DNA from: a virus
DNA: 64,000 bases
Strand: one strand, 5' to 3'
Virus record (IMG/VR): IMGVR_UViG_3300042691_035162
Span: 1 to 64,000 of that record
Shown here: in pieces, positions 1-8,132 of the stretch
How positions within the stretch are numbered: the first letter of the stretch is position 1
Layout: each line of letters begins with the position of its first letter
Program-made: the position numbers and the translations under genes
The notes under the pieces: model-generated
The model's database searches: none
What the model was told of the DNA's origin: nothing
What the model saw: the letters and a program-made list of their open reading frames with translations, nothing else

Positions 1-258
1 CCATAGTTGAAATCTAACCTTTGTTGTGCCTCCAGGAACGGTCCACAAACAGCAGTTTCCGTCCCTAAAATATGTGGAAGCCTGGTCATATACACAAACA
101 GACCCGGTCTCCGAGGTCAACGTAGGAATAGCTGCTGCCCAAAGGGTGTAACAATTTGGGTTAGACAAGACTGCTTGTCTACTTGTGGGTTCCCCCATGG
201 CTAGTCTAAGGGCCTTGTTAGCCTCACCTAGCGCGTTATAAACCATTATGTCTGACAT
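1..258 (-). CDS. Cys-rich fibre-like protein, N-terminal part (runs off window)
   Basis: This is the first 86 codons of a gene whose 3' end lies beyond the left edge. It starts at the ATG read from 258, with the SD-like AAGGA just upstream, 9 bases after the tail-spike stop. Its end, with the sequence CCLWTVPGGTTKVRFQLW, matches the protein at 62424-63473, which has SCLFTVPAGVTQVQFQLW at the corresponding place. The two are therefore paralogues. By that comparison the missing part should be a Gly- and Cys-rich adhesin-like domain. Function in host recognition is inference from the neighbouring tail spike. Confidence 0.75.
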   Translation of the reverse strand, partial: MSDIMVYNALGEANKALRLAMGEPTSRQAVLSNPNCYTLWAAAIPTLTSETGSVCVYDQASTYFRDGNCCLWTVPGGTTKVRFQLW

Positions 259-267
259 GGCTATTCC

Positions 268-3126
268 TTATGTAACTGTGATTGTGTCAACTACTCCGCT
301 CTCTAAGTACGTTATTGTAACGTTCTGTGTGATAGCGTTTTTAACTACTTGGTAACTAGTTACTTGTTGTTGTGGAACAACTATTCCAACAGTTGAGTAC
401 GTTATGTTCTGATAAGTAGTGGCACCTTCTACAAATTTTGTGTAGTATCCGCTCGCATTTACCGTATCTAATAGAGAACGTGTGTAGTTAGTGACTTGAC
501 CACCAGAGTTATTGTCAACATAAGTCTTTACTGCGTACTCAGTTGGAACAGCAGAGTTGGTCGGGTTATTTCCGCCCAGTGTGGGATCAGACGAAAACTC
601 ATTAATCGTCTCACCAAGTTGTGCCCCAATTGAACCAAGGCGCAGTGAGGTAAGACCCGCCAAGTTAAACGCGTTAGCGTTAAGGGTGGCCGTACCGGTT
701 GCTTGATCCACTCGGAAGTATTCACCAACCCGGAAGTTGCCATCTTGGTCGGTAGATACGTAATAAACCCGTCCTGGCAGATCCTCATTGACCTCATTTC
801 CTTGCGAAGGCGGCTGCAACGGAGTATTTGGGTAGTTGGTGGTGGTAATTCCACCAGTACCAATATTCAAAAAGTCATGGCCAGTAAGTCGGATCTGTGA
901 GTAGTTGTAACGAATCGTTACTGCTGCGCCACTCGGAGAAGAGGTTAATTTTTCCTGGGCAAGAGCAAGCGCTAAAACACTTGATGCATTTACGTACGTG
1001 CCTGTTACTGACTGAATTACGTAAGATCCTGGATCGCCTGCAATTTGAATACTTGCCCCGGCCAATGGAGCAGCAGCAAAACCATTGGCAACTAATAAAT
1101 AACCCTTTTGATCAGATACCCCCGTGGGTGCAATTGTCAGGGTGTATGTTCCGTCTGTGATGTCTTCGCCATTTTGGAAGTTAGTGACGGATGTTTGGTT
1201 GTAGTAAATTTTAGCGGCAGAGGACTGTAGATTTAATACGGTTCCTGTTGCTCCCGAAGTTAAACCTGTAATCGTAGTTCCGGCAGCAAACCCCTGAGTA
1301 ATTGGATCAATTGTTACTGTAAGTTGTTTACCGAGTAAAGCGCCCGTCTGTGGTGTTTCTGTTGCCGAATATCCAAACGATGATGCTCCCCATGTTCCAT
1401 ACGAGTTGTTACCATTAAGGGAACGAATAATTCCGCCGCCAGAGGTGGCATATCCGAAGTAAGCGTAATAGGTGAAGCAAGATACAATTTCACCTCGACC
1501 ACCGTCTTTAATCCAGTAGCCTACGCCATTGTCCGTAATAATGGTGTATCCATGGAATAACATGGACCGGTATCCACCAGCTTGTATGGAACCATCGACT
1601 AGAGCACCAATACAGCCCGACCCTATCGCAGAGCACTCAAGAATATATGGTGATTTTGTGGTCACATTTGAGGCTGGATTTAGCGCCACCACAACACCTT
1701 TTGGTGTTGAGGTTCTAATATCTGCTGGAGTACTTCCAGGAACCCATCCAGTCATTCCAACAAACGTCATCTTATTAAGGATCGACGCGTTGGACATCAA
1801 GAACATCGTGGCCTGGTTGTTAGGCGTAATTCCGTCTGCCGCTAATCCTGCTGCAGGTTGAACGATTACCGTACGCTGGTTATCCCCAACAATCGCTACT
1901 GTTGGAGGAACAATAATTGGAAGTGCAGCCTCCGAATAAGTACCTGTTTTAACAAAAATTGTTGCTGGTTGCCCCGCCGGAACAGCCGCAACGGCTGCTT
2001 GAATGTTAGCAAAAGGAGTAGCTAAACTAGTTCCTGGATTACTGTTGTCACCATCCGGTGATACGTAAAATACATTTGTAGATCCGGTAGCGTTTATCCA
2101 GTCAATGTCAATACCGTTTGCAGCTACTGTAAGTGAGTATCCTTCCAGTCCTGGGGTAATTACAGGCAAGACATCGTCGTCCCCTTTTGCAAGGAACTGC
2201 CAATTTCCTGCTAAATAATCGTTGTTAAAGTTGCTGGTGGAAGTGTAGTCATTCATACAAATGTATGAAGACGTCACGTTAAATACGACATCGTTTACCA
2301 AGTACGAAGTGCTTGGTGTCCAAGCACCTCTCCACCGGATACCGCTATTAAAAATCTGCCATTTGCCAGCGGCAAGATCCGTAGCAAACGTGCCAGAGGT
2401 GTTTTGGATTAAACAGATATAGGTATTGCCGCCATATGTGACAATATCGTTGATGTAATACAAAGTTGTCGTAGTCCACGCGCCTCGCGTGCGAATCGTG
2501 TCTACAAATAAATCCCAATAGCTCGTGTTTGTGGGAACGTTGCCGGTGGTGTTTGCCGTGGCTACATAGAGATTGGCACCATAGGCGACGATATCCCCCG
2601 GGACATATGCTGTAGCGTTGTTGTACACAGCCTGGGGAGAAATACCTTGTACAAACGGGTCCCAGTAAGTGATATTGGTTGGATTGTTGTTATTTGTAGT
2701 TGTTTTAGCAATGTATGCTGACGGACCGTATGTAACTACGTCGTTAGCTTGATAAGTGGTTACAGAGCTGTAAGCCCCCTCATACTGAATACCTTCGACA
2801 AACTGAGACCAGTCAGCCGGGAAATTGTCTGGTTGTTTATTAATGTTATCTTGCAAAGCAACATAAACTGTGGAGCCATACGCCACAGCATCGCCAATAT
2901 AATATTGAGTGGCGCTGTTCCAAGCTCCAACAAAGTTGATGCCTTCTACCATCATCGCCCAATAGAGCGGGTCGGTAGGTTCATTGCCGATGGTTTTTAC
3001 GGTGTTGATATAGACGTAAACGTTACCGCCGTACCTAACAACGTCGTTTAATTCATACTCGGTTGCGCCGTTGTAATTACCAGCCCAGTAAAACCGAAGT
3101 TTTCCAAGATCAATAACAGTAGTCAT
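268..3126 (-). CDS. Tail spike / receptor-binding protein with six N-terminal repeats and a beta-helix
   Basis: This is a 952-residue virion protein. Residues about 10-330 hold six repeats of about 50 residues with the pattern W...Y..xD.V.YGgn.Y......P.....W, resembling the small aromatic-rich carbohydrate-binding modules of family 5/12. From about residue 350 a segment starting VFYVSPDGDNSNPGTS and followed by ATIFVKTGTY looks like the entry of a right-handed pectin-lyase-type beta-helix, as in tail spikes. The C-terminal part contains VYYVSTDQDGNFRVGEYF, which I know from phage fibre proteins. It overlaps the upstream gene by ATGA, so translation is probably coupled. Receptor or polysaccharide binding is inferred; no catalytic residues can be assigned. 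Confidence 0.8.
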   Translation of the reverse strand: MTTVIDLGKLRFYWAGNYNGATEYELNDVVRYGGNVYVYINTVKTIGNEPTDPLYWAMMVEGINFVGAWNSATQYYIGDAVAYGSTVYVALQDNINKQPDNFPADWSQFVEGIQYEGAYSSVTTYQANDVVTYGPSAYIAKTTTNNNNPTNITYWDPFVQGISPQAVYNNATAYVPGDIVAYGANLYVATANTTGNVPTNTSYWDLFVDTIRTRGAWTTTTLYYINDIVTYGGNTYICLIQNTSGTFATDLAAGKWQIFNSGIRWRGAWTPSTSYLVNDVVFNVTSSYICMNDYTSTSNFNNDYLAGNWQFLAKGDDDVLPVITPGLEGYSLTVAANGIDIDWINATGSTNVFYVSPDGDNSNPGTSLATPFANIQAAVAAVPAGQPATIFVKTGTYSEAALPIIVPPTVAIVGDNQRTVIVQPAAGLAADGITPNNQATMFLMSNASILNKMTFVGMTGWVPGSTPADIRTSTPKGVVVALNPASNVTTKSPYILECSAIGSGCIGALVDGSIQAGGYRSMLFHGYTIITDNGVGYWIKDGGRGEIVSCFTYYAYFGYATSGGGIIRSLNGNNSYGTWGASSFGYSATETPQTGALLGKQLTVTIDPITQGFAAGTTITGLTSGATGTVLNLQSSAAKIYYNQTSVTNFQNGEDITDGTYTLTIAPTGVSDQKGYLLVANGFAAAPLAGASIQIAGDPGSYVIQSVTGTYVNASSVLALALAQEKLTSSPSGAAVTIRYNYSQIRLTGHDFLNIGTGGITTTNYPNTPLQPPSQGNEVNEDLPGRVYYVSTDQDGNFRVGEYFRVDQATGTATLNANAFNLAGLTSLRLGSIGAQLGETINEFSSDPTLGGNNPTNSAVPTEYAVKTYVDNNSGGQVTNYTRSLLDTVNASGYYTKFVEGATTYQNITYSTVGIVVPQQQVTSYQVVKNAITQNVTITYLESGVVDTITVT

Positions 3127-3359
3127 ATGAACACCATCTCCAAGTGACCTTTAGCCCCCCACTGGAACTGAAAGGTGCCGGTTGACCAGATCCAATTTAC
3201 GTACTCATTTGGACCAACAATATATTCAGGCTCGGGAAGATTAACCGTTGACCCATCATTAATAATGTCTACGTTCAGGTCGCCTGTGGCCTGAATAAGC
3301 TTAAACCCATAGAAGGTCTGGTTTGCATAATTAGGAACGGTGTGGGTTTCAATACTCAT
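3123..3359 (-). CDS. Small structural protein, unknown function
   Basis: The product is 78 residues, acidic to neutral and beta-rich by composition, with no signal peptide or membrane segment. It is coupled on both sides: its start overlaps the upstream stop as TGATG, and its stop overlaps the tail-spike start as ATGA. The sequence YIVGPNEYVNWIWSTGTFQF is not one I can assign to a named family. Position between a decoration-type protein and the tail spike suggests a small tail or capsid component. Confidence 0.65.
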   Translation of the reverse strand: MSIETHTVPNYANQTFYGFKLIQATGDLNVDIINDGSTVNLPEPEYIVGPNEYVNWIWSTGTFQFQWGAKGHLEMVFI

Positions 3360-3673
3360 CAGACGCCCTCCAATGCGGAAACTAAAACGTCAAAGCCGTT
3401 TGCCAGCGCCGTAGATGCCTGGAGGGTGTCTCCCGCCTCCAATACAATTTTGTTGCCCCGCATCAATTCCTCTGTTTTTCCAGGCCCTACTCTAAATTCC
3501 TTAATTATGTACGTATTATTGCCCCCACGTCTATGCCATACGCTGATCGGCAATTCAGTAGGGTAGATATTGGCCGCGTTAAGCCCAATCACAACAGAAC
3601 CAGTAAGCGCCGTATGGATGGTAGTGGCAGTTGTCCCTAAATTCCTGGTTGCAGTGCTTTTAAAGGTAGCCAT
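3359..3673 (-). CDS. Decoration-type small virion protein, paralogue of the gene at 48400
   Basis: This is a 104-residue protein without membrane segments. The central part TYIIKEFRVGPGKTEELM and the following IVLEAGDTLQAS match, in order and spacing, EYYLIKGYSLAPNATMDVF and VVLEATDELTIES in the 110-residue protein at 48400-48732. This indicates two copies of one small beta-sandwich-like fold in the genome. Such proteins are frequent beside tail genes of uncultured phages, where I know them only as hypothetical. A role as adaptor or decoration protein is inference. Confidence 0.65.
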   Translation of the reverse strand: MATFKSTATRNLGTTATTIHTALTGSVVIGLNAANIYPTELPISVWHRRGGNNTYIIKEFRVGPGKTEELMRGNKIVLEAGDTLQASTALANGFDVLVSALEGV

Positions 3674-3675
3674 AT

Positions 3676-4053
3676 TTAGCCCAGTGCAATCGCAAAAATA
3701 ATAGCCGACCCAGCCGGATCATAGACTAGGGAACCGTCAGCGTTGTTATAAACCGCGCGTTCAGCCGGCAAAGTACAGAAAATTTCTTTAGCCCCAGCCG
3801 AAAAGTTGACTATTAGGTTGCTGTTAGAACTTTTTAAAATTATGTCCCTGGAAACAGATGTTCCATCGAAGGTGCCTACCCCTACTTCCCACTCGCCAGC
3901 AGAATCGTTTGTAATCGTGTAGTACGTGACATTACCTGCCCCAATCGCGGCAGAGAAAGTCGTATAGCCGGTGTACGCCCCAGTGGGCGTAAACGGGCCT
4001 GTGCCCAGGCTACTGCTGGTTTCCCTTACTCGATCGGACAGTACTAAAGCCAC
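3676..4053 (-). CDS. Conserved phage structural protein, unknown function
   Basis: The product has 125 residues and opens with LVLSDRVRETSSSLGTG. It continues with segments about grid-like values, YYTITNDSAGEWEVGVG and SRDIILKSSNSN. This layout (short N-terminal arm, then a repetitive beta domain) is familiar from phage tail-associated proteins of environmental genomes. No enzymatic motif is seen. It sits two bases from its neighbours in the tail-proximal cluster, so it is probably a virion component. Confidence 0.7.
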   Translation of the reverse strand: MALVLSDRVRETSSSLGTGPFTPTGAYTGYTTFSAAIGAGNVTYYTITNDSAGEWEVGVGTFDGTSVSRDIILKSSNSNLIVNFSAGAKEIFCTLPAERAVYNNADGSLVYDPAGSAIIFAIALG

Positions 4054-4054
4054 G

Positions 4055-4489
4055 TTACACCAAGCGAATTACCGCAGTTGTTGAGGTTGGGGCCGGAAAA
4101 ATGACCGTAAAGTCGCCATCCGTGGCCGTTTTATCGGAGCCAAAGTCAAACACGGCAACACCCTTATTTGCCTCTGTTTGGTTATAAATCAGGCATCCAC
4201 GGGCGGTAAGAGTTACGTTGGGAAACGTAAGGTCGTTAAAATCCAAAAACGCCGTTGTACCGGACAGGGAGACCCCCAGGCTTGTCAACGCGCCTCCGCC
4301 AGCCGGGTAGTTAGTGCCGACAGAGGACACTTCGCCGGAAGTGGTATAGGCCGTAGTGGCTGCATCTAAAGAGGCTGCCGAGGTGTAAAGGGCCAAATAA
4401 AATGTGTCCCCACCTACAGCATCAAAGTCGTGAATCCCCTCAAACAGTTGCTGTTTAAAGGAGGAGCATATTGCTTGGGTAATAGCCAT
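4055..4489 (-). CDS. Conserved phage structural protein, unknown function
   Basis: This 144-residue protein has FKQQLFEGIHDF near its start, followed by FYLALYTSAASLD and RGCLIYNQTE. I recognise this as a common small structural protein in uncultured Caudoviricetes, without an established function. The C-terminal half is beta-rich (FDFGSDKTATDGDFTVIFP). It lies one base from both neighbours in the tail gene cluster. A head-tail or tail tip role is inferred only from position. Confidence 0.7.
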   Translation of the reverse strand: MAITQAICSSFKQQLFEGIHDFDAVGGDTFYLALYTSAASLDAATTAYTTSGEVSSVGTNYPAGGGALTSLGVSLSGTTAFLDFNDLTFPNVTLTARGCLIYNQTEANKGVAVFDFGSDKTATDGDFTVIFPAPTSTTAVIRLV

Positions 4490-4490
4490 T

Positions 4491-4778
4491 TTAAATCTCC
4501 AAGAGTTTTATCAAATCCTCCCGCCCGCACGCGCGAAGGTTATTCGCTAATGTGGTTCTATCGGACTTGATTGCTTGCTTCATGTACTGCACTAAAACTT
4601 CGTGAATCTGTTTCTTAAAAGCATGAGCCTGCTCTTTTATAGCAGGATGTACGTTGTCTCCAACATACAAAATCTTTTCCACGGCCTGATCTGCCAACTC
4701 TTCGGGCGTAAACCCCCTTTTGTTGGTAGTTAAAACCGTTACTCCATTTAAAAGAAGTGCGCTTTGTACGTCCATCAT
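4491..4778 (-). CDS. Small alpha-helical protein, unknown function
   Basis: The 95-residue product is mostly helical in composition, with a C-terminal stretch AIKSDRTTLANNLRACGRED. It overlaps the adaptor gene upstream by ATGA and ends just before the next gene. No known domain is visible. Because it follows the head-tail adaptors, it could be a small chaperone or connector accessory factor, but nothing in the sequence proves this. Confidence 0.6.
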   Translation of the reverse strand: MMDVQSALLLNGVTVLTTNKRGFTPEELADQAVEKILYVGDNVHPAIKEQAHAFKKQIHEVLVQYMKQAIKSDRTTLANNLRACGREDLIKLLEI

Positions 4779-5437
4779 GGCCCCGGACTTGGTGATTTAA
4801 GTGGAACACGTGCCATGCCATCACGGAACTCGTCACGACGGCGGCGACCCTGTTGTTCAATGCCAAGGCCCTGTAAGGTTTGTCTGTAGCTGTTTTCAAA
4901 GTACTGCAGCATTTCAGGGGGCCCTTTTGTGTAACTGTAGGCTTGAATTAAACATGCATACAGAAGCGCCTCTGGGGCGAAAGTACTAATCCAAGTGGTT
5001 GGGTTGGCCGGAGAGATTTGTGCAGGTCTGTGAATATATCCAAGTTCTACGGTGTAAGACAGATCAGGAGTAGGTGCAATATAAAAGCTGTACTGATCCC
5101 AAATAGAGTAATACTTTGGCACATCAGTTTGATTACCATTTGGCCAATACTCTTTCATAAACGAAGTATCCCTAAACTGTAGGAAAACTTGTTTATTGGT
5201 TGCGGGAGAAGTGATCATCATATAGCGCTGAGTCAACATGTCTGACGGGGCGGTAAGAAACCTGTTATTAGCCGTCATATTGCCTGTAACTTCGCGCTTA
5301 AATACGTCGAGATCAATGTCTCGAAGGATTCGGTTCTCCGCCATTGTAATGAACGTATCAATAACAGAATTAGAAAATACGTTGGCGTTAACCTCCGTAT
5401 AGTTCCTAATGTCAGTTACAAGTTGGTTATAGTTCAT
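4775..5437 (-). CDS. Head-tail adaptor protein (SU10 / P22-connector type)
   Basis: This is a 220-residue protein. The N-terminal helical part (YNQLVTDIRNYTEV, then FITMAENRILRDIDLDVF) is followed by a beta region and a C-terminal helical part with FAPEALLYACLIQAYSYTKG and an Arg-rich tail. This is the arrangement of the podovirus head-tail adaptors that bind below the portal (P22 gp4 and SU10 adaptor class). The gene overlaps both neighbours by ATGA. A second, related adaptor is encoded at 5786-6457, so the connector probably has two stacked adaptor rings. Confidence 0.75.
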   Translation of the reverse strand: MNYNQLVTDIRNYTEVNANVFSNSVIDTFITMAENRILRDIDLDVFKREVTGNMTANNRFLTAPSDMLTQRYMMITSPATNKQVFLQFRDTSFMKEYWPNGNQTDVPKYYSIWDQYSFYIAPTPDLSYTVELGYIHRPAQISPANPTTWISTFAPEALLYACLIQAYSYTKGPPEMLQYFENSYRQTLQGLGIEQQGRRRRDEFRDGMARVPLKSPSPGP

Positions 5438-5784
5438 GTTATGACGACAGTTAGTTTTCCTGTGGATATTCTACTTATTAAGGCCTGCGTTTGCCGTTCT
5501 GGTTGCATATTAACGGTGTTGTTAGCAGATCCAATGCTTTCAAAAGCAGAGTCACCAGGGGCACCAAGGTAAACAGACAACGGCTCCACGCGATCTGGGC
5601 GCGGCTCATATAGAGCCACGGCATCACCGTTAAACTTAAGGGGTTCCAACTGTGGTTCTTTTGGCTCATAGTCTTCTGGGCAGACTTTGAACCCTCGCCA
5701 GTTTTTGCGCAAAACGTTATATGCGTAACGTTGCCCGCAGTAGTCACATAGTCCATACGAGAATTTGCCGGTTGCAAAGGACAC
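5434..5784 (-). CDS. Small structural protein with a zinc-ribbon-like N-terminus
   Basis: The product has 116 residues. The N-terminus carries CDYCGQRYAYNVL and then NWRGFKVCPEDYEPKEPQ, giving a CxxC pair and a single further cysteine with no fourth cysteine nearby. A complete four-Cys zinc site is therefore not present; His or Glu would be needed as fourth ligand. I know this short motif from structural gene clusters of aquatic phages. It lies between two adaptor genes and overlaps the downstream one by ATGA, suggesting a connector-associated role, which is inference. Confidence 0.65.
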   Translation of the reverse strand: MSFATGKFSYGLCDYCGQRYAYNVLRKNWRGFKVCPEDYEPKEPQLEPLKFNGDAVALYEPRPDRVEPLSVYLGAPGDSAFESIGSANNTVNMQPERQTQALISRISTGKLTVVIT

Positions 5785-5785
5785 A

Positions 5786-6457
5786 TTAGACCCCCATTTC
5801 CGGCACGAAACTTATCCGGGCCGTCTCACGGTCTTCTGCTGCTGCACGGGCCCACTCTTCTTCATAAATTTGCTTAAGGGCAGGTGTTCTATCTGCGGCA
5901 AACTTGAGAGATAAATAATAAGCAAGTCCTGCGGTTAAACATGGCAAAAATCGATAGTTAACGTCTAGCGTATTGGTGTATACACCAGCGTCTTGAATCC
6001 TACGAATCCGATAGTACCGAAACTGGTACGTAGAATTTAAGTTTGGCGTGGGGTAAAAATAAACCTTTGGGGTATTTGTACGTTCCACGTAGTACTGAGC
6101 AGGACGAGCTTGCGTAGATTTATCTGGAATATCCAGATATTCCGCACGCGTGATTGGGTCGATAGTTATGTCTACTGGCGGACTCTGGGATGAATCGCGT
6201 ATAACAGCCGTTAGAACCTGCACTGTGTCAGTGGGCAACGTAATTGATGTTACCCCCTGAGACAAGTTATAGGTCACTTCTTCAATGGTCCATAAATTCA
6301 ATCCACGATTGGCCCAGTCAAGAAACATGAGGTTGAGCGACCGACGAGCGGTCTTAAGGTGATGACCAGTAGTCATCTCCATGCCACAACGCTCAAACGC
6401 TTCCTCGACTAGTTCGTCAATCGAAAGGTTGAAATCAGTGGTACCAGAAGTTGCCAT
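5786..6457 (-). CDS. Head-tail adaptor protein
   Basis: This 223-residue protein starts with an acidic helical region (LSIDELVEEAFERCGMEMT) and has LKTARRSLNLMFLDWANRGL and later RFLPCLTAGLAYYLSLKFA. Helix-beta-helix order, length and these segments fit the adaptor proteins under the portal of P22/SU10-like podoviruses. It is similar in plan to the gene at 4775-5437 (for example the late helical ALLYACLIQAY-type segment). It sits directly downstream of a group of small basic proteins. Confidence 0.75.
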   Translation of the reverse strand: MATSGTTDFNLSIDELVEEAFERCGMEMTTGHHLKTARRSLNLMFLDWANRGLNLWTIEEVTYNLSQGVTSITLPTDTVQVLTAVIRDSSQSPPVDITIDPITRAEYLDIPDKSTQARPAQYYVERTNTPKVYFYPTPNLNSTYQFRYYRIRRIQDAGVYTNTLDVNYRFLPCLTAGLAYYLSLKFAADRTPALKQIYEEEWARAAAEDRETARISFVPEMGV

Positions 6458-6643
6458 TTAGCACATTCCGCCTTTTTTCATGCCCATGGCCATCTTTTTA
6501 CGTGGGCTTACCATCAAGCCACCTTTAGCGGCCATAACCACCGACCCAGTTGTTTTACTGGGTTTAGAAACGTACTTATTCTTGGGGCCAGACTCAACAC
6601 AACCCCCACCCTTAGTTGCACTTCCCATTCCTTTGCCAGCCAT
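6458..6643 (-). CDS. Small basic Gly/Lys/Met-rich protein ending in Cys
   Basis: The product has 61 residues, is very rich in Lys, Gly and Met, and ends in KKGGMC. It has one internal Cys (GGGCVESG) as well. It belongs to a set of four basic late proteins in this cluster with a terminal cysteine. The stop abuts the adaptor gene and the start lies two bases after the stop of the next small gene upstream. Similar short basic proteins are common near phage head genes. DNA condensation or capsid cementing is inference. Confidence 0.6.
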   Translation of the reverse strand: MAGKGMGSATKGGGCVESGPKNKYVSKPSKTTGSVVMAAKGGLMVSPRKKMAMGMKKGGMC

Positions 6644-6645
6644 GG

Positions 6646-6804
6646 TTATTTACCTTTCTTCATTTTTTTCTTGGCAGCGCCGCCCTTTTTCATGCCCATA
6701 GGCATCATAGGAGCTGCGGCCATTTTCATAGCACGACCTTTGGCATCGGCGGTTTTACGCTTGAGCGCACGGCCTTCCATATCCATCATTTCTTTCTTTT
6801 TCAT
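6646..6804 (-). CDS. Small basic Lys/Met-rich protein
   Basis: This 52-residue gene starts with MKKKEMMDMEGRALKRK and ends in AAKKKMKKGK. Its ATG overlaps the stop of the gene upstream as ATGA, and its stop is two bases before the next start, so it fits exactly between two real genes in the operon. The composition (Lys, Met, Ala) resembles its neighbours and suggests a DNA- or RNA-binding internal protein. No known domain is visible. Confidence 0.6.
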   Translation of the reverse strand: MKKKEMMDMEGRALKRKTADAKGRAMKMAAAPMMPMGMKKGGAAKKKMKKGK

Positions 6805-6959
6805 TTCTTGCCCTTTCTCGCCGTTTTGGCGGATTCACGAAAAGCTTTTGCAGTTGGCGCACCTTTTGTACCAGGCTTGCGCATTTTTTCACCAGACCCT
6901 GCCGCAATCCGTTTCCGTTTTGCGTTGATATTGGCATAAAGACCAGGTTTAGCGGCCAT
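6801..6959 (-). CDS. Small basic phage protein (MAAKPGLYANI family)
   Basis: This 52-residue protein begins MAAKPGLYANINAKRKRI and contains KMRKPGTKGAPTAKAFRESA. I recognise the pattern PGLYANI...GAPTAKAF from many uncultured aquatic phages, where its function is unknown. The gene is coupled to the next by ATGA. High Lys/Arg content suggests nucleic-acid binding. It is typically found in the head region, as here. Confidence 0.7.
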   Translation of the reverse strand: MAAKPGLYANINAKRKRIAAGSGEKMRKPGTKGAPTAKAFRESAKTARKGKK

Positions 6960-6964
6960 TTCAC

Positions 6965-7213
6965 TTAACCTTTTGATATAAGTCGATCAATTTTTTCTTC
7001 AAGGCGGTTAAACCTTGCGTCAATGTGTTCAGTAATTCGTTGAACTTCTGCTTTAGTGACGTGATCACGAGCAACCTCCACTCTGGTTTGATTAAGCGTT
7101 TGCTCAATCTGATCAATTTTCCCGAACTTTTCTTGTGCCATATACCAAACCACCCCAAAAAATGCGGACGCTAGGGTTAATACTATGTTCCAAACAATAG
7201 TTACGGAGTCCAT
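6965..7213 (-). CDS. Small membrane protein with C-terminal coiled coil
   Basis: The start at 7213 is chosen because its ATG overlaps the upstream stop (TAATG) and has GGAAG at a suitable distance; an ATG four codons earlier has a poorer site. The 82-residue product has one N-terminal membrane segment (TIVWNIVLTLASAFFGVVWY). A charged coiled coil follows (QIEQTLNQTRVEVARD, then IDARFNRLEEKIDRLI). This topology is seen in phage holin-accessory, spanin-like or ejection proteins. It lies far from the lysis genes at 51-53 kb, so a role in the virion or in membrane attachment is as likely. Confidence 0.65.
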   Translation of the reverse strand: MDSVTIVWNIVLTLASAFFGVVWYMAQEKFGKIDQIEQTLNQTRVEVARDHVTKAEVQRITEHIDARFNRLEEKIDRLISKG

Positions 7214-7494
7214 TAGCACTTCCATCGCTTTCTGGCTTGCCTAATTCGACTGTTGGGGTCCTTGGCCGCCTCGGGGAATTTTTCCATTTGACCAGCAGAA
7301 CGGGCACAAAAAGATTTGCGCCGTTTCGCGCGTGCGGGCGAGGGTTTGTCCTCAGTTACAGCGGTCTGCAATTTACTCCCAGGATTTGCGCGACGGTATG
7401 CTGCCACGCCTTTCTTGGTCATGCCCGCCCCTTGTTTAGTCGGGCGAAAGTTGCCTGACTTAACCGAAGTTTTAATTCCCATGCCCTTGGCCAT
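7213..7494 (-). CDS. DUF6321-type small basic protein ending in Cys
   Basis: The 93-residue product contains MTKKGVAAYRRANPGSKLQ, then SPARAKRRKSFCARSAGQM, and ends in RQARKRWKC. I recognise this as the DUF6321-type domain, widespread in aquatic phages and of unknown function. It is strongly basic and has a second Cys (SFCARS) besides the terminal one. It overlaps the next gene by TAATG. Together with the other basic proteins here it may bind DNA inside the head; this is inference. Confidence 0.75.
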   Translation of the reverse strand: MAKGMGIKTSVKSGNFRPTKQGAGMTKKGVAAYRRANPGSKLQTAVTEDKPSPARAKRRKSFCARSAGQMEKFPEAAKDPNSRIRQARKRWKC

Positions 7495-7797
7495 TTATGC
7501 CGCAGCTCCGCCAACAAAAAGTAGGGTTACGCTGACAATCTCTGCTCCGCTACGAGTAATGTGAATCCCGTCCTCAAACAAGATTCCGTCGTCCGGAATA
7601 ATTAGATCGTAAGCACCTGCAGCACCCGGCGTAGCAAGAGTCAGCCTTGCCGTTCCAAGAGCACCACCTGTTCTCAGGGTAATGGTCCCTGGGGTGGCAG
7701 AGCACGTGTAATACAGCCCGGCTAGTCTGGATCGGCCATTAACGCCTTGCGTAGTGTCCGTCTTAGTGACGGATTGAATGTCACTTGCGAAGCTCAT
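7495..7797 (-). CDS. Small beta-rich structural protein, unknown function
   Basis: The 100-residue product starts SFASDIQSVTKTDTTQG and has GLYYTCSATPGTITLRTGG followed by DDGILFEDGIHITRSGAE. The segment order and size resemble the small decoration-type proteins at 3359 and 48400, but similarity is too weak to call a paralogue by eye. It lies between capsid and adaptor genes. A capsid decoration or adaptor role is inference. Confidence 0.6.
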   Translation of the reverse strand: MSFASDIQSVTKTDTTQGVNGRSRLAGLYYTCSATPGTITLRTGGALGTARLTLATPGAAGAYDLIIPDDGILFEDGIHITRSGAEIVSVTLLFVGGAAA

Positions 7798-7809
7798 TAA
7801 AGCCCCCTA

Positions 7810-8019
7810 TTAAGTGAGTGCGCCGCCGAGAGCCGTTCTCCAAGCAGTGCCATTGCTAACTACGATGCAATACTCATTATTGCCAACGCCATTGTCGGAA
7901 ATAACATACACGGTTCCAGCGGGAACAGAGTTTGCGGGGGGAAGTGCTGCGGTCAAAACAACCGGAGCGATGAAGCCGTTGTCAGATGCGACTGGGCCGG
8001 AGAAGGTAGTGCGAGCCAT
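7810..8019 (-). CDS. Short capsid-associated protein (MARTTFSGP family)
   Basis: This 69-residue protein begins MARTTFSGPVASDNGF, a start I know from short proteins encoded just after capsid genes in environmental phages. It continues with GTVYVISDNGVGNNEY. It is the first gene after the capsid terminator. There is no membrane segment. A fibre-tip or decoration role is possible because the start resembles the N-terminal arm of some phage surface proteins, but this is inference. Confidence 0.6.
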   Translation of the reverse strand: MARTTFSGPVASDNGFIAPVVLTAALPPANSVPAGTVYVISDNGVGNNEYCIVVSNGTAWRTALGGALT

Positions 8020-8044
8020 TTAATTTGCCTCTCATGCGAGTTGA

Positions 8045-8101
8045 GTGCGTTTGTCTGCATGACGTCTAGCCGGGACTAGTCAAACGCACCGGGGACCCCG
8101 G
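8045..8101. repeat. Inverted repeats between capsid terminator and 7810 gene
   Basis: GTGCGTTTG at 8045-8053 is the exact reverse complement of CAAACGCAC at 8081-8089, with CTAG-containing sequence in the loop. A second palindrome, CCGGGG-A-CCCCGG, follows at 8089-8101. In the minus-strand transcript both would fold between the capsid terminator and the next gene. They may form mRNA-stabilising structures or a processing site; an operator is also possible. Confidence 0.5.
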
Positions 8102-8132
8102 GATAAAGCCAATATACACCAATTCCATGAAA

